Below, in pieces: positions 18,028 through 26,998 of a stretch of DNA of 47,130 nucleotides. Position 1 is the stretch's first letter. Each line of letters begins with the position of its first letter. This DNA comes from JBBDSV01 sp040904785 (lineage in GTDB: Bacteria > Actinomycetota > Nitriliruptoria > Nitriliruptorales > Nitriliruptoraceae), in assembly GCA_040904785.1 (NCBI GenBank), contig JBBDSV010000026.1:1-47130 (forward strand). The letters run 5' to 3'. Both the position numbers and the translations under genes were made by a program. The notes below the pieces were generated by a model. That model had not been told where the DNA came from. It did no database searches and saw only the letters and a program-made list of their open reading frames with translations.

Positions 18028-20349
18028 ATGATCGATGAACAGGCAGCGCTCGACATGCGGATCATGCTGGCTTGGCTGACGTCGGTGGCACTGCGCCGAC
18101 CGACTGCAACGCTCGTCGCGGTGGCGGCGGTGACCGTCGCGCTCGGCGCGCTCATTCCACGTGCGGTCAATGACGATGCCGTCGCCGTCGACAACGCCGC
18201 CTCCCGCGCACTCGACGAGCTTGCAGCGACGTTCCCCGACGATCAGAGCGTCACCCAGGTCGTCGTCACAACCGATGGCGCACCGATTCGCAGTGCTGAT
18301 GGCCTGCGCGCCGCGATCGCCCTCCAGCGGGCGGTACGCCGTGCCGCTGGTGACACGCTCGTTGCCGACGGTGGGCAGCCGCCAATCGTTTCGTACACGG
18401 CAGACGTCGAAACGGCCCTGGCATCTGCTGGCATCGATCCCGGTGAGGTGGACGATCCGACGTTCGACGCGTTGGTCGAACAGGCACGAAGCAGACTGCC
18501 GGCCGAATTCGCCGGTCTCGTCGACGCACTCGTCGCACCCTCGGAAACGGCGACGTCGACGACGGGACTGCTGCTCGTCTTCCAGGAGACCTCCGGGCTC
18601 GATGACGACGCGGTGACCGCTCGGCAGCGCGCTGTCGCCGAGGCGGTGGCGTCGGCGAGACTGCCGGACGGATTCCACGCCGACGCCGTGAGCCTGGGAC
18701 TGCTGCTGTCGGGTGCTGACATCGGCCCCGAGATCGGCCGGCTCTTCGGGACCGCACTGGCACTGATTCTGCTCGTCCTCGGTGTCGTCTATTGGGTGCC
18801 TCGAACAGGTGGCACGCGCCGCCAATTGCTGCGACGCACCAGCGCCGACGTCGCAGTCACCCTCGTGGTGATCCTGTTGGCCGTCGTGTGGATGCAGGGT
18901 GCCGGCGTCCTGCTTGGCCCGAGCATGCTCGGGCTGATCGGACCGTTCTCGCCGCAGACCCAGATCGTGCCGATCCTGATCATCGGTCTCGGCGTCGACT
19001 TCGGCATTCACGTGCTGGCGCGCTACCGCACCGAACTCGGCGCCAGCGGTGAACCCGACGCGAGCATGACGACGGCGCTGGCAACCGTCGGGCCGACACT
19101 GTTGTTGTGCACCGCTGCCACCGCCATCGGTTTTCTCACCAATCTCGTCAGTCCGGTCGACTTCCTCGCCACGCTCGGGGTGCTCGCCGCCGTCGGAATC
19201 TGCGCCGCATTCCTGCTCACCGTCACGGTCATCGCCAGCGTTCGGGTCCTGCTCGACCGTCGCGCCGCCGTGTCTGGCGCGCTGCCGATCGCCGCGCTCG
19301 CAGCGGGCCGCGAGCGGGTGCTGCCGCGCCTGATCGGCCGCACCGCCTGGCTCGCGCGCGCAGCACCGCGCGTGACCATTGCGGTCGCGCTGGTCGCCGT
19401 CGCCGTAGGCGGCTACGGGTTCACACGACTCGACACCCGTTTCGAGGTCACCGATTTCGTGCCGCAAGACGATCCGGGACTCAGTGTGTGGGAGACGATC
19501 ACCGACGAATTCGACGGCGGATTCGCCGAGACGACCTCGGTGCTGCTGACTGGCGACGTCGTGGGGGCGGCAGAGGCAGGCGGGATCGAGCGTGCGATCG
19601 CCGGGCTCGGCCGGATCAACGACGTCGAGACGTTCGGTGGCCGGCCCGACGTCACCGTCGATATCGCCGCCGACGGCCGGGTTGGGCGACTCGAGGTGCG
19701 GACGTCCGCCGGGCAGTCGGGTGCGGCCGTACTCGCCGAGGACATGTCCGCAGCGCTCGCGCCGCTCGAGGATGCGGGACTTGACGTCGTCGTGACCTCG
19801 CCGCAGGTCGTTCAGGCTGCCTTGAGCGAGGACATCGAGGACGCGCAGATCACCTCGCTGGTCGTCGCGTTGGGCGCGGCCATGCTGCTGCTGGCGCTGG
19901 CATTTGCGTGGTCGATCGGACATGCCGTGCTCGGTGTTGTCACGGTGCTCCCGGTCGTGCTGGTTTTGGCAGCGACGTTTGGCACGATGGCGGCTACCGG
20001 CATTCCGTTGAACGCGGTCACCGCGACGCTGGCCGCGCTGTCGATCGGCATCGGGGTGCCGTTCGCGATCCACGTCACCGCGCGTTTCGTCGAAGAGCGG
20101 TCGCGCGTCGACGATGTGCACGTCGCCGTCGAACGCACCGTGCAATCAACCGGCGGCGCGCTCGCGGGATCGGCGCTGACCACGGCGATCGGATTCGGCA
20201 TCCTGGTGACGTCGACGCTGCGGCCCTTCGAACAGCTCGGCTACGTCATCGTCTACGCGATCGCCTACTCGCTTGTCGTCGCGGTGCTGGTGCTGCCGAG
20301 CCTGCTCGTGCTCACCGACCGGCGGCGGACGCTGGTGCCGCGTCGTTGA
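18028..20349 (+). CDS. RND/MMPL family transporter
   Basis: A 773-residue membrane protein with the two-fold RND architecture: helix, extracytoplasmic loop of about 200 residues, five helices, then the same again. The first half has IVPILIIGLGVDFGIHVLARYR, the second LAALSIGIGVPFAIHVTARF, both at the position of the helix-4 proton-relay motif; only the first keeps the aspartate (D in GVDFG). This suits MMPL/HAE3-type exporters of lipids or hydrophobic compounds. ATG 18028 is my choice; TTG 17992 and ATG 18055 are in frame. The last 38 nt overlap the convergent CBS gene. No adaptor or regulator is adjacent. Confidence 0.87.
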   Translation: MIDEQAALDMRIMLAWLTSVALRRPTATLVAVAAVTVALGALIPRAVNDDAVAVDNAASRALDELAATFPDDQSVTQVVVTTDGAPIRSADGLRAAIALQRAVRRAAGDTLVADGGQPPIVSYTADVETALASAGIDPGEVDDPTFDALVEQARSRLPAEFAGLVDALVAPSETATSTTGLLLVFQETSGLDDDAVTARQRAVAEAVASARLPDGFHADAVSLGLLLSGADIGPEIGRLFGTALALILLVLGVVYWVPRTGGTRRQLLRRTSADVAVTLVVILLAVVWMQGAGVLLGPSMLGLIGPFSPQTQIVPILIIGLGVDFGIHVLARYRTELGASGEPDASMTTALATVGPTLLLCTAATAIGFLTNLVSPVDFLATLGVLAAVGICAAFLLTVTVIASVRVLLDRRAAVSGALPIAALAAGRERVLPRLIGRTAWLARAAPRVTIAVALVAVAVGGYGFTRLDTRFEVTDFVPQDDPGLSVWETITDEFDGGFAETTSVLLTGDVVGAAEAGGIERAIAGLGRINDVETFGGRPDVTVDIAADGRVGRLEVRTSAGQSGAAVLAEDMSAALAPLEDAGLDVVVTSPQVVQAALSEDIEDAQITSLVVALGAAMLLLALAFAWSIGHAVLGVVTVLPVVLVLAATFGTMAATGIPLNAVTATLAALSIGIGVPFAIHVTARFVEERSRVDDVHVAVERTVQSTGGALAGSALTTAIGFGILVTSTLRPFEQLGYVIVYAIAYSLVVAVLVLPSLLVLTDRRRTLVPRR

Positions 20350-20734
20350 CGAGCACGTTGAGCACGTCGCGGATGGACACCACGTCGTAGACGACGTCGC
20401 GGCGGGACACGGCGATGTGGCGGATCTCGGCGTCGATCATGCGCCGGGCCGTGTCGAGGATCGACGTGTTCTCGTCGACCGATTGCACGTCGAGCGACGC
20501 GACGTCGCGGACGCGCTCGACGTCGAGGTCGATCCCCTCGGCGATCGCTCGCACGATGTCGCGCTCGGACAGCACGCCGCGGACGCCAGACGGATCGACG
20601 ACGACGAGTAGTCCGATGCCGTCGGCGGCCAGTTCCGTCGCGGCGTCGCGCAACGTCGAACTCGGAAGGATCGTCGCGACCGGATCGCCCGTCAGATGGC
20701 GGATCGGATCGGTGGCCATCAGCGGCTGCATCAT
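20312..20734 (-). CDS. CBS-domain pair protein
   Basis: A 140-residue protein made only of two CBS domains (about 12-65 and 76-130). The first has ATILPSSTLRDAATELAADGIGLLVVVD and GVLSERDIVRA; the second has VDENTSILDTARRMIDAEIRHIAV. Stand-alone pairs bind adenine nucleotides and act as energy-state sensors for a partner not identifiable here. Its 3' end overlaps the RND transporter coding sequence by 38 nt on the other strand. It lies downstream of the PH-domain gene across a 138-nt gap that holds a strong hairpin near its far end. Confidence 0.88.
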   Translation of the reverse strand: MMQPLMATDPIRHLTGDPVATILPSSTLRDAATELAADGIGLLVVVDPSGVRGVLSERDIVRAIAEGIDLDVERVRDVASLDVQSVDENTSILDTARRMIDAEIRHIAVSRRDVVYDVVSIRDVLNVLVNDAAPASAAGR

Positions 20735-20852
20735 TCCCTCGCTTCGGCGCGGCTCGGCGGTTCGCGCCGTTCCACGGCATGCTCGCGGGTGGTGGCGCCG
20801 ACGGGCAGGGCAGGACGACCCTGATCGACAGGTCCGTCGGTCGGCAACCGGT

Positions 20853-20876
20853 GTGAGGCCGCCGCGAGGGCCTCAC
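20853..20876 (-). terminator. hairpin at the end of the PH-domain gene
   Basis: GTGAGGCC (20853-20860) and GGCCTCAC (20869-20876) form a perfect 8-bp stem with an 8-nt loop. It overlaps the stop codon of the minus-strand PH-domain gene. There is no U-run, as is common for actinobacterial terminators. The rest of the gap to 20735 shows nothing I can name. Confidence 0.45.
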
Positions 20877-21376
20877 GCCTCGTCGAATGGTTCCTCGCCG
20901 GACGGAATGTCCATGCCTCGGGCGGCCCAGATCGCTGATTCGACAGAGGATGGATCGGGCACGTCGATGAGCTCCACGTCGTCCCGGTCGCCGAGCAGCT
21001 CGATGGTCACCGTGCCGTAGCCGAGCAGGCGCTGCACGATCGACTGGCGGAAGCCGATATTGGCGATGTGTGTCAGGGGCAGCTCCGTACCGGACCGGGC
21101 GATCATGCCGAACCGGGCGACCAGCCGACGGTCGGTGAGCACGTAGCGCGAGAACCACCGGCGCGTGATCGGTCGCACGGCGACGAGCAACCATCCGGCG
21201 ACGAGCCCGGCGATCACGTAGGTGCGCTCGGGAGGATCGAGTGCGGCGAGCGCGACCCCGGCGCCGGCGCCGCACAGCATTGCGAGCGCCACGATGGGAA
21301 CGAGACGCCGCCAGTGCGGCCGGAATGTGGCCAGCACCCGCTCGTCGGGCTGGAGCCATCGTCGCGGTACGCGCAT
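20873..21376 (-). CDS. PH-domain (bPH2-like) membrane protein
   Basis: A 167-residue protein with two adjacent helices (about 27-47 and 53-68) followed by a bacterial pleckstrin-homology-like domain. The domain entry, RRWFSRYVLTDRRLVARFGMIAR, and LPLTHIANIGFRQSIVQRLLGYGTVTIE are the standard bPH2 (YdbS/YdbT) pattern. Such proteins sit in the inner membrane with the PH-like domain inside; their role is unknown. The C-terminal 30 residues are acidic. The gene is divergent from the universal stress protein, with 168 nt between them containing two perfect short hairpins. Confidence 0.82.
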   Translation of the reverse strand: MRVPRRWLQPDERVLATFRPHWRRLVPIVALAMLCGAGAGVALAALDPPERTYVIAGLVAGWLLVAVRPITRRWFSRYVLTDRRLVARFGMIARSGTELPLTHIANIGFRQSIVQRLLGYGTVTIELLGDRDDVELIDVPDPSSVESAIWAARGMDIPSGEEPFDEA

Positions 21377-21408
21377 CGTCTCGACCGGTCCGTTGTGCGG
21401 TGACCTGT

Positions 21409-21450
21409 GGCCCGAGCGGTTCGGGCCGCCCGTCCTCCACAGTAGAGGAC
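21409..21450. repeat. two tandem inverted repeats between divergent genes
   Basis: GGCCCGA (21409-21415) pairs with TCGGGCC (21421-21427), and GTCCTC (21432-21437) pairs with GAGGAC (21445-21450). Both lie close to the start of the PH-domain gene and about 100-135 nt before usp. They could be operators or leader hairpins; I see no known regulator consensus. Confidence 0.4.
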
Positions 21451-21544
21451 CGTTGCCACTGCGTGACTGGTGGACCGGTTCGTCATGCTGGCGTTGCGCG
21501 CTCGGTCACCGAAACAGCTCGGTGCACGCTGCGGGAGGTTCGTC

Positions 21545-22012
21545 ATGTCCACGATCGTCGTCGGCGTCGATGCGTCGGTGCACGCGACACACGCGGTGCG
21601 TTGGGCGCTCGAGGACGCACGACGCCGGGGGGCGTCGGTGCGGCTGGTGCATGCGTATCCGACGCCGGAGTTCACCGCGATGCCCGCGCTGGTGAGCATG
21701 CCGTCGGAAGACGAACTGCGCCGTCTCGGTGCCGCCGCCGTCGCCGCCGCATTGCGGGCTGCCGGTGGCGCCGGCGACGTCGCCGTCGAAACACGCGTGG
21801 TCGCGGGCAGTCCTGCGCGTGTGCTCGTCGCGCAAGCGGCCGACGCCGACCTGCTCGTCGTGGCTGCGCGTGGCCTGGGTGGGTTCCGCGGGCTGATGCT
21901 CGGATCGGTCAGTCAACAGGTCGTGACCCACGCTCCGTGCCCCGTCGTGGTCGTCCCGCCGGCCGACGAGCGCAGTCGGCCCGCGCACGATCCGCGTGGC
22001 GGCTCGCCGTAG
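21545..22012 (+). CDS. universal stress protein (UspA family)
   Basis: A 155-residue single-domain universal stress protein. The N-terminus IVVGVDASVHATHAVRWAL and the C-terminal ATP loop GLGGFRGLMLGSVS (G-2X-G-9X-G-S/T type), followed by CPVVVVP, place it in the ATP-binding subgroup. A GGGAGG ribosome site precedes the ATG by 5 nt. It is followed 11 nt later by the hydrolase gene on the same strand, a likely operon. In Actinobacteria many such genes respond to hypoxia or stationary phase; no known DosR-type box is visible upstream. Confidence 0.93.
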   Translation: MSTIVVGVDASVHATHAVRWALEDARRRGASVRLVHAYPTPEFTAMPALVSMPSEDELRRLGAAAVAAALRAAGGAGDVAVETRVVAGSPARVLVAQAADADLLVVAARGLGGFRGLMLGSVSQQVVTHAPCPVVVVPPADERSRPAHDPRGGSP

Positions 22013-22023
22013 GCTTCCGCCGC

Positions 22024-22749
22024 ATGGATGCCGTCACCGTGACCCGCCGTGCGATGCCGATCGTCGGCGCCCGTACGACGACGGTGACCGCCGCGATCCA
22101 TCGGCCGACCACGGCCAGTGGACGGTGCGCGCTCGTCGTTCCGGGCGCAGGTGGCGACCTCGACACCGACGCCGTCGTTGCGCTCGCCGAGGTGCTTGCC
22201 TCGCTGGGGGTCACCGTCGTGCGCGCGAACCTGCCGTTCGCCGAACTCGGGCGCCGTGCACCCCGCGCAGAAGCGTCGCTCGCCGACGCAGTGGCCGTCG
22301 TGCACGGCGCGATGGCGGAAGTCGCCAACGACGGCCTTCAGGCGGGCGGCTGGGTCCTCGCGGGACGCTCCTACGGTGGGCGGGTGCTGTCGATGGTGTG
22401 GGCCGATGACCGGCGGATCGCTGGTCGCGTCGCAGGCCTGCTGTTCTCCGGGTATCCGCTCCACCCGCCCGGACGACCGGATCGCTGCCGCGTCGACCAC
22501 TGGCCGCGTCTCACGGCCGACTGTCTGTTCGTGCAGGGCGAGCGCGACCCGTTCGGTTCCCCCGACGAGCTCGGCGAACACACGCCGCAGCTCGGGGGAT
22601 CGGCGACGGTGTGCACCGTCCGCGGTGGTGACCACAGCCTGCGCGTGACGCGTGCCGCGAGCGTTGATGGGCGCGCGGTGCCTCCGGCAGCGAGCATGCA
22701 CGCGTGCCGCGATGACGTTGCACGGTGGCTCGCCGCGCTCGGACGGTGA
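22024..22749 (+). CDS. alpha/beta hydrolase (KANL3/Tex30-like)
   Basis: A 241-residue alpha/beta hydrolase. The oxyanion region reads VVPGAGGDLDTDA, the nucleophile elbow is AGRSYGGR (GxSxG with Ser), the acid is in VQGERDPFGS and the histidine in GGDHSLRV. This combination fits the small KANL3/Tex30-like group of uncharacterised hydrolases. There is no signal peptide, so it is probably cytoplasmic. It follows the universal stress gene by 11 nt. The 107 nt after it lead to mscL, with a TAGCGT box at 22803-22808 that may be the mscL -10. Confidence 0.82.
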   Translation: MDAVTVTRRAMPIVGARTTTVTAAIHRPTTASGRCALVVPGAGGDLDTDAVVALAEVLASLGVTVVRANLPFAELGRRAPRAEASLADAVAVVHGAMAEVANDGLQAGGWVLAGRSYGGRVLSMVWADDRRIAGRVAGLLFSGYPLHPPGRPDRCRVDHWPRLTADCLFVQGERDPFGSPDELGEHTPQLGGSATVCTVRGGDHSLRVTRAASVDGRAVPPAASMHACRDDVARWLAALGR

Positions 22750-22856
22750 GTTGACGGCGAGGTGGACCGGCAACGGTCCGATTGCGCCGCCACACGGAGC
22801 GTTAGCGTTGGCCGAGCTGTCGGCCGCCGGTGGCCGGCACGACACAAGGGGTGGAC

Positions 22857-23258
22857 ATGTTCGCCGAGTTCCGTGCGTTCATCAATCGGGGAAGCTTCGT
22901 CGATCTGGCGGTCGGCTTCGTCATGGGCGTCGCTGTCACGTCGGTTGTGCAGGCCGTCGTCGGCCGACTCGTCATGCCGCTGGTCGGACTGGCGCTCGGA
23001 GGTAGTGCGAACTTCGACACGTTCCTCACGTTCGGCAGGGCCACGGGTGAGGATGGCGTGCCGATCGGTTCCGTCGGGGCGGTGCTGACGTCGCTCGTGA
23101 ACTTCCTCGCCGTCGGACTCGTCGTCTTCCTGATCGTCCGGTCGTACAACCGCTTCAAGGCCGGCCGTGCCACCGATGAGCCCACACAGGAGCCGGTGCC
23201 CGAGCCCGAGGATCTCGTGCTGCTGCGAGAGATCCGCGATGCGCTGAGGCAGCGCTGA
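22857..23258 (+). CDS. mscL: large-conductance mechanosensitive channel
   Basis: A 133-residue channel subunit that opens at high membrane tension to release solutes during hypo-osmotic shock. The N-terminal amphipathic helix (FAEFRAFINRGSFVDLAVGF) leads into the glycine-rich pore helix (VGFVMGVAVTSVVQAVV); the second helix is LVNFLAVGLVVFLIVR. The C-terminal coiled bundle starts after an acidic Pro-rich linker (EPVPEPEDLVLL). I chose ATG 22857 because the protein begins at the expected residue; an ATG at 22830 adds nine residues. Length is normal for the family. Confidence 0.95.
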   Translation: MFAEFRAFINRGSFVDLAVGFVMGVAVTSVVQAVVGRLVMPLVGLALGGSANFDTFLTFGRATGEDGVPIGSVGAVLTSLVNFLAVGLVVFLIVRSYNRFKAGRATDEPTQEPVPEPEDLVLLREIRDALRQR

Positions 23259-23367
23259 CCGGTCGGTTGGCCGGCGCGGCTACGCTCGGGCGCGCGAGAC
23301 CGGCGGCGCGATGTCCACGGGGGCGAAGTCTTCGGCGGCCACCGGCGACGACCCTGCGGAGCTCTCC

Positions 23368-25350
23368 ATGACCGACGACCTGGATCAGCGCGCGATCACC
23401 ACGATCCGAGCGCTGGCAATGGATGCCGTGCAACAGGCGGCATCAGGCCACCCCGGCATGCCGATGGGATGCGCGCCACTGGCGCACGTGCTGTTCCGCG
23501 AGGTGCTGCGCCACGATCCGGCTGCCCCAGCGTGGCCCGACCGGGACCGTTTCGTGTTGTCCGCGGGCCACGGGTCGATGCTGCTGTATGCGGCGCTGCA
23601 CCTGGCGGGCTACGAGCGCCCCACCCTCGACGATCTGCGTGCGTTCCGGCAGTGGGGTTCGGTCACCGCCGGGCATCCCGAGTACGGGGAGCTGCCAGGC
23701 GTGGAGACGACCACCGGACCGCTGGGTCAGGGGTTCGCCAATGGCGTCGGCATGGCGCTGGCGACCGAACGGCTGGCTGCCGAATTCAACCGTGACGGCC
23801 ACGAGATCGTCGACCACCGCGTGTACGGCATCGTGTCCGACGGCGACCTGATGGAAGGCGTCGCGTCCGAGGCGGCCTCGCTTGCGGGAACGCTGCGGCT
23901 GGGGCGCATCACCTACCTTTACGACGACAACCGCATCACGATCGACGGGTCGACCGACCTCGCGTTCACCGAGGACGTGCTCGCCCGGTTCGACGCCTAC
24001 GGCTGGCACACCCAGCGCGTCGATGACGCCAACGATCTCGATGCCGTTCGTGCGGCCATCGCGGCAGCGGACGCGGACCGGCGGCCGTCGCTGGTCGCGG
24101 TCCGCACCGTCATCGGCTACGGCGCGCCGAACAAGGCCGGAACGGCCGCATCGCACGGTGCGCCGCTCGGCGACGACGAGGTCGCCGCCGCAAAGGCTGC
24201 GCTCGGTTGGCCGCACACCGAGCCGTTCGTCGTCGACGATGACGTTCGTGCGCATTGCGACGTCCGCGAGCAGGGTGCCGCGCGCCGGGTCGCATGGGAC
24301 GAGGCCTTCGCCGCCTACCGTGCGGCACATCCAGAGCTCGCCGCCGAGTTCGAGCGCCGCGTCGTGCACGGCACCCGCCGTGACGGATGGCAACAGGCGT
24401 TGCCGCAGCGAGCCGACAAGGACGCCACCCGCAAGCATTCCGGTGTGGTCATCAATGCTGTCGCCGACGCCGTGCCGGAACTGTTCGGTGGCTCGGCCGA
24501 TCTCGCCGGGTCGAACAACACCGATATCGACGGAGCCGGCGACTTCTCGGCCGACGACCGGACCGGTCGGAATCTGCGTTTCGGGGTGCGCGAGCACGCG
24601 ATGGCGGCAATCGCCAACGGCATGGCGTTGCATGGCGGCTTCGTGCCGTACGTGGCGTCCTTCCTCGTGTTCACCGACTACTGCCGGCCGGCGATCCGGC
24701 TGTCGGCGCTGATGGGCACCCAGGTCGTCTACGTCATGACGCACGACTCCATCGGACTGGGTGAGGACGGGCCGACGCACCAGCCGATCGAACACCTCGC
24801 TGCGCTGCGGGCGATCCCCGGGCTGACGGTGTTCCGACCTGCCGACGGCGACGAGACGGTCGCGGCCTGGCAGGCCGCGCTCGAGCATCCCGGTCCGTCG
24901 GTGCTGGCGCTGACCCGCCAGTCGCTGCCGCCGCTGGGGGACAAGCCGAGCGACGCGGTCGCGCGGGGCGCCTATGTCCTCGTTGACCATCCGGACCCCG
25001 ATGTGCTGCTGCTCGCGACCGGTTCGGAGGTTCACGTGGCGGTCGCGGCGGCCGAACTGCTCGCTGCCGGCGGGCATGCGCCACGGGTCGTGTCGATGCC
25101 GTCGTGGGAACGCTTCGCGGCGCAATCACCCGATTATCGCGCTGCGGTCCTGCCGCCGCAGGTCACCGCCCGAGTCGCGGTCGAGGCCGCAACGACGTTC
25201 GGCTGGGAGCGCTGGGTCGGTGATCGCGGGCGGGTCGTTGGCATCGACCGGTTCGGCGCATCCGCACCGGCCGAGCGCCTCTTCGACGCGTTCGGCTTCA
25301 CGCCGGCCAACGTCGCCACCGTTGCGCGTGAGGTGCTGGCCGACCGCTGA
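23368..25350 (+). CDS. tkt: transketolase
   Basis: A 660-residue thiamine-diphosphate enzyme of the pentose-phosphate pathway that moves two-carbon units between sugar phosphates. Landmarks in order are ASGHPGMPMGCAP, SAGHGSMLLYAALH, TTGPLGQGFANGVGMA, the TPP motif SDGDLMEGVASEAASLAG ending in DDN, the GYGAPNKAGTAASHGAPLG loop, GSADLAGSN, the RFGVREHAMAAI pyrimidine-domain motif, and HDSIGLGEDGPTHQP. GGAG seven bases before ATG 23368 supports this start over 23311. A TACGCT box at 23281-23286 may be the -10. It is not next to the usual tal/zwf partners. Confidence 0.97.
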   Translation: MTDDLDQRAITTIRALAMDAVQQAASGHPGMPMGCAPLAHVLFREVLRHDPAAPAWPDRDRFVLSAGHGSMLLYAALHLAGYERPTLDDLRAFRQWGSVTAGHPEYGELPGVETTTGPLGQGFANGVGMALATERLAAEFNRDGHEIVDHRVYGIVSDGDLMEGVASEAASLAGTLRLGRITYLYDDNRITIDGSTDLAFTEDVLARFDAYGWHTQRVDDANDLDAVRAAIAAADADRRPSLVAVRTVIGYGAPNKAGTAASHGAPLGDDEVAAAKAALGWPHTEPFVVDDDVRAHCDVREQGAARRVAWDEAFAAYRAAHPELAAEFERRVVHGTRRDGWQQALPQRADKDATRKHSGVVINAVADAVPELFGGSADLAGSNNTDIDGAGDFSADDRTGRNLRFGVREHAMAAIANGMALHGGFVPYVASFLVFTDYCRPAIRLSALMGTQVVYVMTHDSIGLGEDGPTHQPIEHLAALRAIPGLTVFRPADGDETVAAWQAALEHPGPSVLALTRQSLPPLGDKPSDAVARGAYVLVDHPDPDVLLLATGSEVHVAVAAAELLAAGGHAPRVVSMPSWERFAAQSPDYRAAVLPPQVTARVAVEAATTFGWERWVGDRGRVVGIDRFGASAPAERLFDAFGFTPANVATVAREVLADR

Positions 25351-25388
25351 TCAGGGTCCGCAGGCCGCACTGCCGTCGAGACGGTGGC

Positions 25389-25829
25389 TCAGCGGCTGCG
25401 GCGCTTCTTGCCGCGGGGCGCGCGGCCGCGCGGCTTGCCCTCGGAGGGCACGTGCGTCGCGGGTTTCGCCGCCGTCGGCGGGCCGATACGCCGCTGGGCG
25501 ATCGCGGCATTGGCGCGCACAGAACGCTGCGCCCGCCGGATCCAGAAGTAGGAGAACCCGCCCAGCACGAGCGTGCCGAGCAGTCCGTTGCTCAGTGCCA
25601 CGATCGGCTCGTCGCTGATCAGCAACTGTACGACGGCCAAAACGGGTCCCAGCAGCCATGCGTACTTCCAGAAGCGCACCTGCCGTTCCGCTACGGCGAT
25701 CGCGAGCGGCGCGTGCCGTCGGACCGTGACCGGTTCACCGCGGTTGACCTGCCGCACGATCTCGCGTCGCTCGGTGGCCGGCAGCGCGGCGAACTCGTGG
25801 TGGCGCGCCTTGCGCTCTTCCTTCGTCAC
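25389..25829 (-). CDS. two-helix membrane protein with basic tail
   Basis: A 146-residue protein I do not recognise. The N-terminus is charged (MTKEERKARHHEFAALPATE), followed by two hydrophobic segments (about residues 56-72 and 78-96, ending in FSYFWIRR) and a very basic C-terminal tail with GRAPRGKKRRSR. Both termini should be cytoplasmic and the tail could touch nucleic acid or acidic lipid. The ATG overlaps the stop of the adenosine deaminase gene, so the two are co-translated. Only 38 nt separate it from the convergent tkt. Confidence 0.65.
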   Translation of the reverse strand: MTKEERKARHHEFAALPATERREIVRQVNRGEPVTVRRHAPLAIAVAERQVRFWKYAWLLGPVLAVVQLLISDEPIVALSNGLLGTLVLGGFSYFWIRRAQRSVRANAAIAQRRIGPPTAAKPATHVPSEGKPRGRAPRGKKRRSR

Positions 25830-26854
25830 GATGCCCGTCCTGTGTCGTCGCTGCCGCCAGCCTGCCAGGCGTCGATCTCGCCGTGTACCCGGGCGCGGAC
25901 GTCGCTGCCCGCGTACGACGCGTCGATCGCGGTGCGTTGCAGGTCGGCGAGGTCGTCACGCGTGAGGTTGGCCAGCGTGGCGGCGTGGGCCAACTCGTCG
26001 GTCAGTGTGGTCGCGAAGAACGGTGGGTCGTCACTATTGATGGTCACGGCGACGCCGGCGGCCAGCAGGGCCGGCAGCGGATGCGCAGCGAGGTCGTCGA
26101 CGACGCCGAGGGTCACGTTCGACGACGGGCACACCTCGAGCACGGTGCCATCTCGTGCGAGGCGTTCCAGCAGGTCGGCATCGGTCGCCGCGGCGACACC
26201 GTGGCCGATCCGGTCGGCACCGAGGTCGTCGAGCGCGGCGCGAATGTTGTCCGGAGTGCCGGTCTCGCCGGCGTGGGCGACGAGGCCGATGCCGAGTCGG
26301 TCCGCGGCGTCGCGCAACGGCCGGAACGCACCCTCGGGCACCGAGCCTTCGATGCCGGTGAGTCCGAATGCCACGATCGGTGCGTCGGCGTCGGCAACAA
26401 GCCGGATTGTGTCCTGCGTTCGATGGGCGCCCATGTCGCGGACGACGTCGATGATGAGTCGGATCTCGACGTCGGCGTCGGCGAAACCATTCGCGAGCGC
26501 ACGCCAGATGTCGGCGGGTGCCCAGCCATCGTCGACGAGCCGGATCGCGGTAAAGGTCGTCTCGCAGTAGCGCACGCCGAGCGTGTCCTGCATCTGCGCG
26601 AACGCTTCGGCGACGCGTTCGAGGTCGTCGGGATCCCGGATCTGGCGGCTCGTGGCGACGAACGTGTCGACGAAGTGCGGAAAGTCGCGGTAGCGCCGCG
26701 GATAGCCGCCGCTTTCGAGCTCGAGGACCGTGGCAGGATCTTGGCCGTGCCTACGGGCCAAGTCGCTGGCGACCTCGGCACTGACCGTGCCTTCGAGATG
26801 CACGTGCAGTTCGACCTTCGGCAGCGTCGACAAATCGTCGGGTTGCCGTGCCAC
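25826..26854 (-). CDS. add: adenosine deaminase family protein
   Basis: A 342-residue TIM-barrel metal hydrolase of the adenosine/adenine deaminase family. Zinc-binding H17 and H19 sit in LPKVELHVHLEGT; the catalytic region reads VAHAGET, followed by RIGHGV and INSDDPPFF with the metal aspartate. It deaminates adenosine or a related purine nucleoside; adenine or aminofutalosine deaminase are alternatives within the fold. I chose the GTG at 26854 because the family N-terminus begins about there; a much longer frame upstream is a shadow over prfB. It is divergent from prfB, 144 nt away. Confidence 0.88.
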   Translation of the reverse strand: MARQPDDLSTLPKVELHVHLEGTVSAEVASDLARRHGQDPATVLELESGGYPRRYRDFPHFVDTFVATSRQIRDPDDLERVAEAFAQMQDTLGVRYCETTFTAIRLVDDGWAPADIWRALANGFADADVEIRLIIDVVRDMGAHRTQDTIRLVADADAPIVAFGLTGIEGSVPEGAFRPLRDAADRLGIGLVAHAGETGTPDNIRAALDDLGADRIGHGVAAATDADLLERLARDGTVLEVCPSSNVTLGVVDDLAAHPLPALLAAGVAVTINSDDPPFFATTLTDELAHAATLANLTRDDLADLQRTAIDASYAGSDVRARVHGEIDAWQAGGSDDTGRAS

Positions 26855-26998
26855 GCGCGCCCCGTTTCGTCGGCTGGTGGCTGCGACTGTAGGCGCCACC
26901 GCGGGCGAGCGGAGCCGGCACTGCTGCTCGGTAGCATCGTGTTTTGTCTGCCTGCACGCCGGATGCGTGTGAGCCCGAAGCCGCGAAGAGGACGCACG

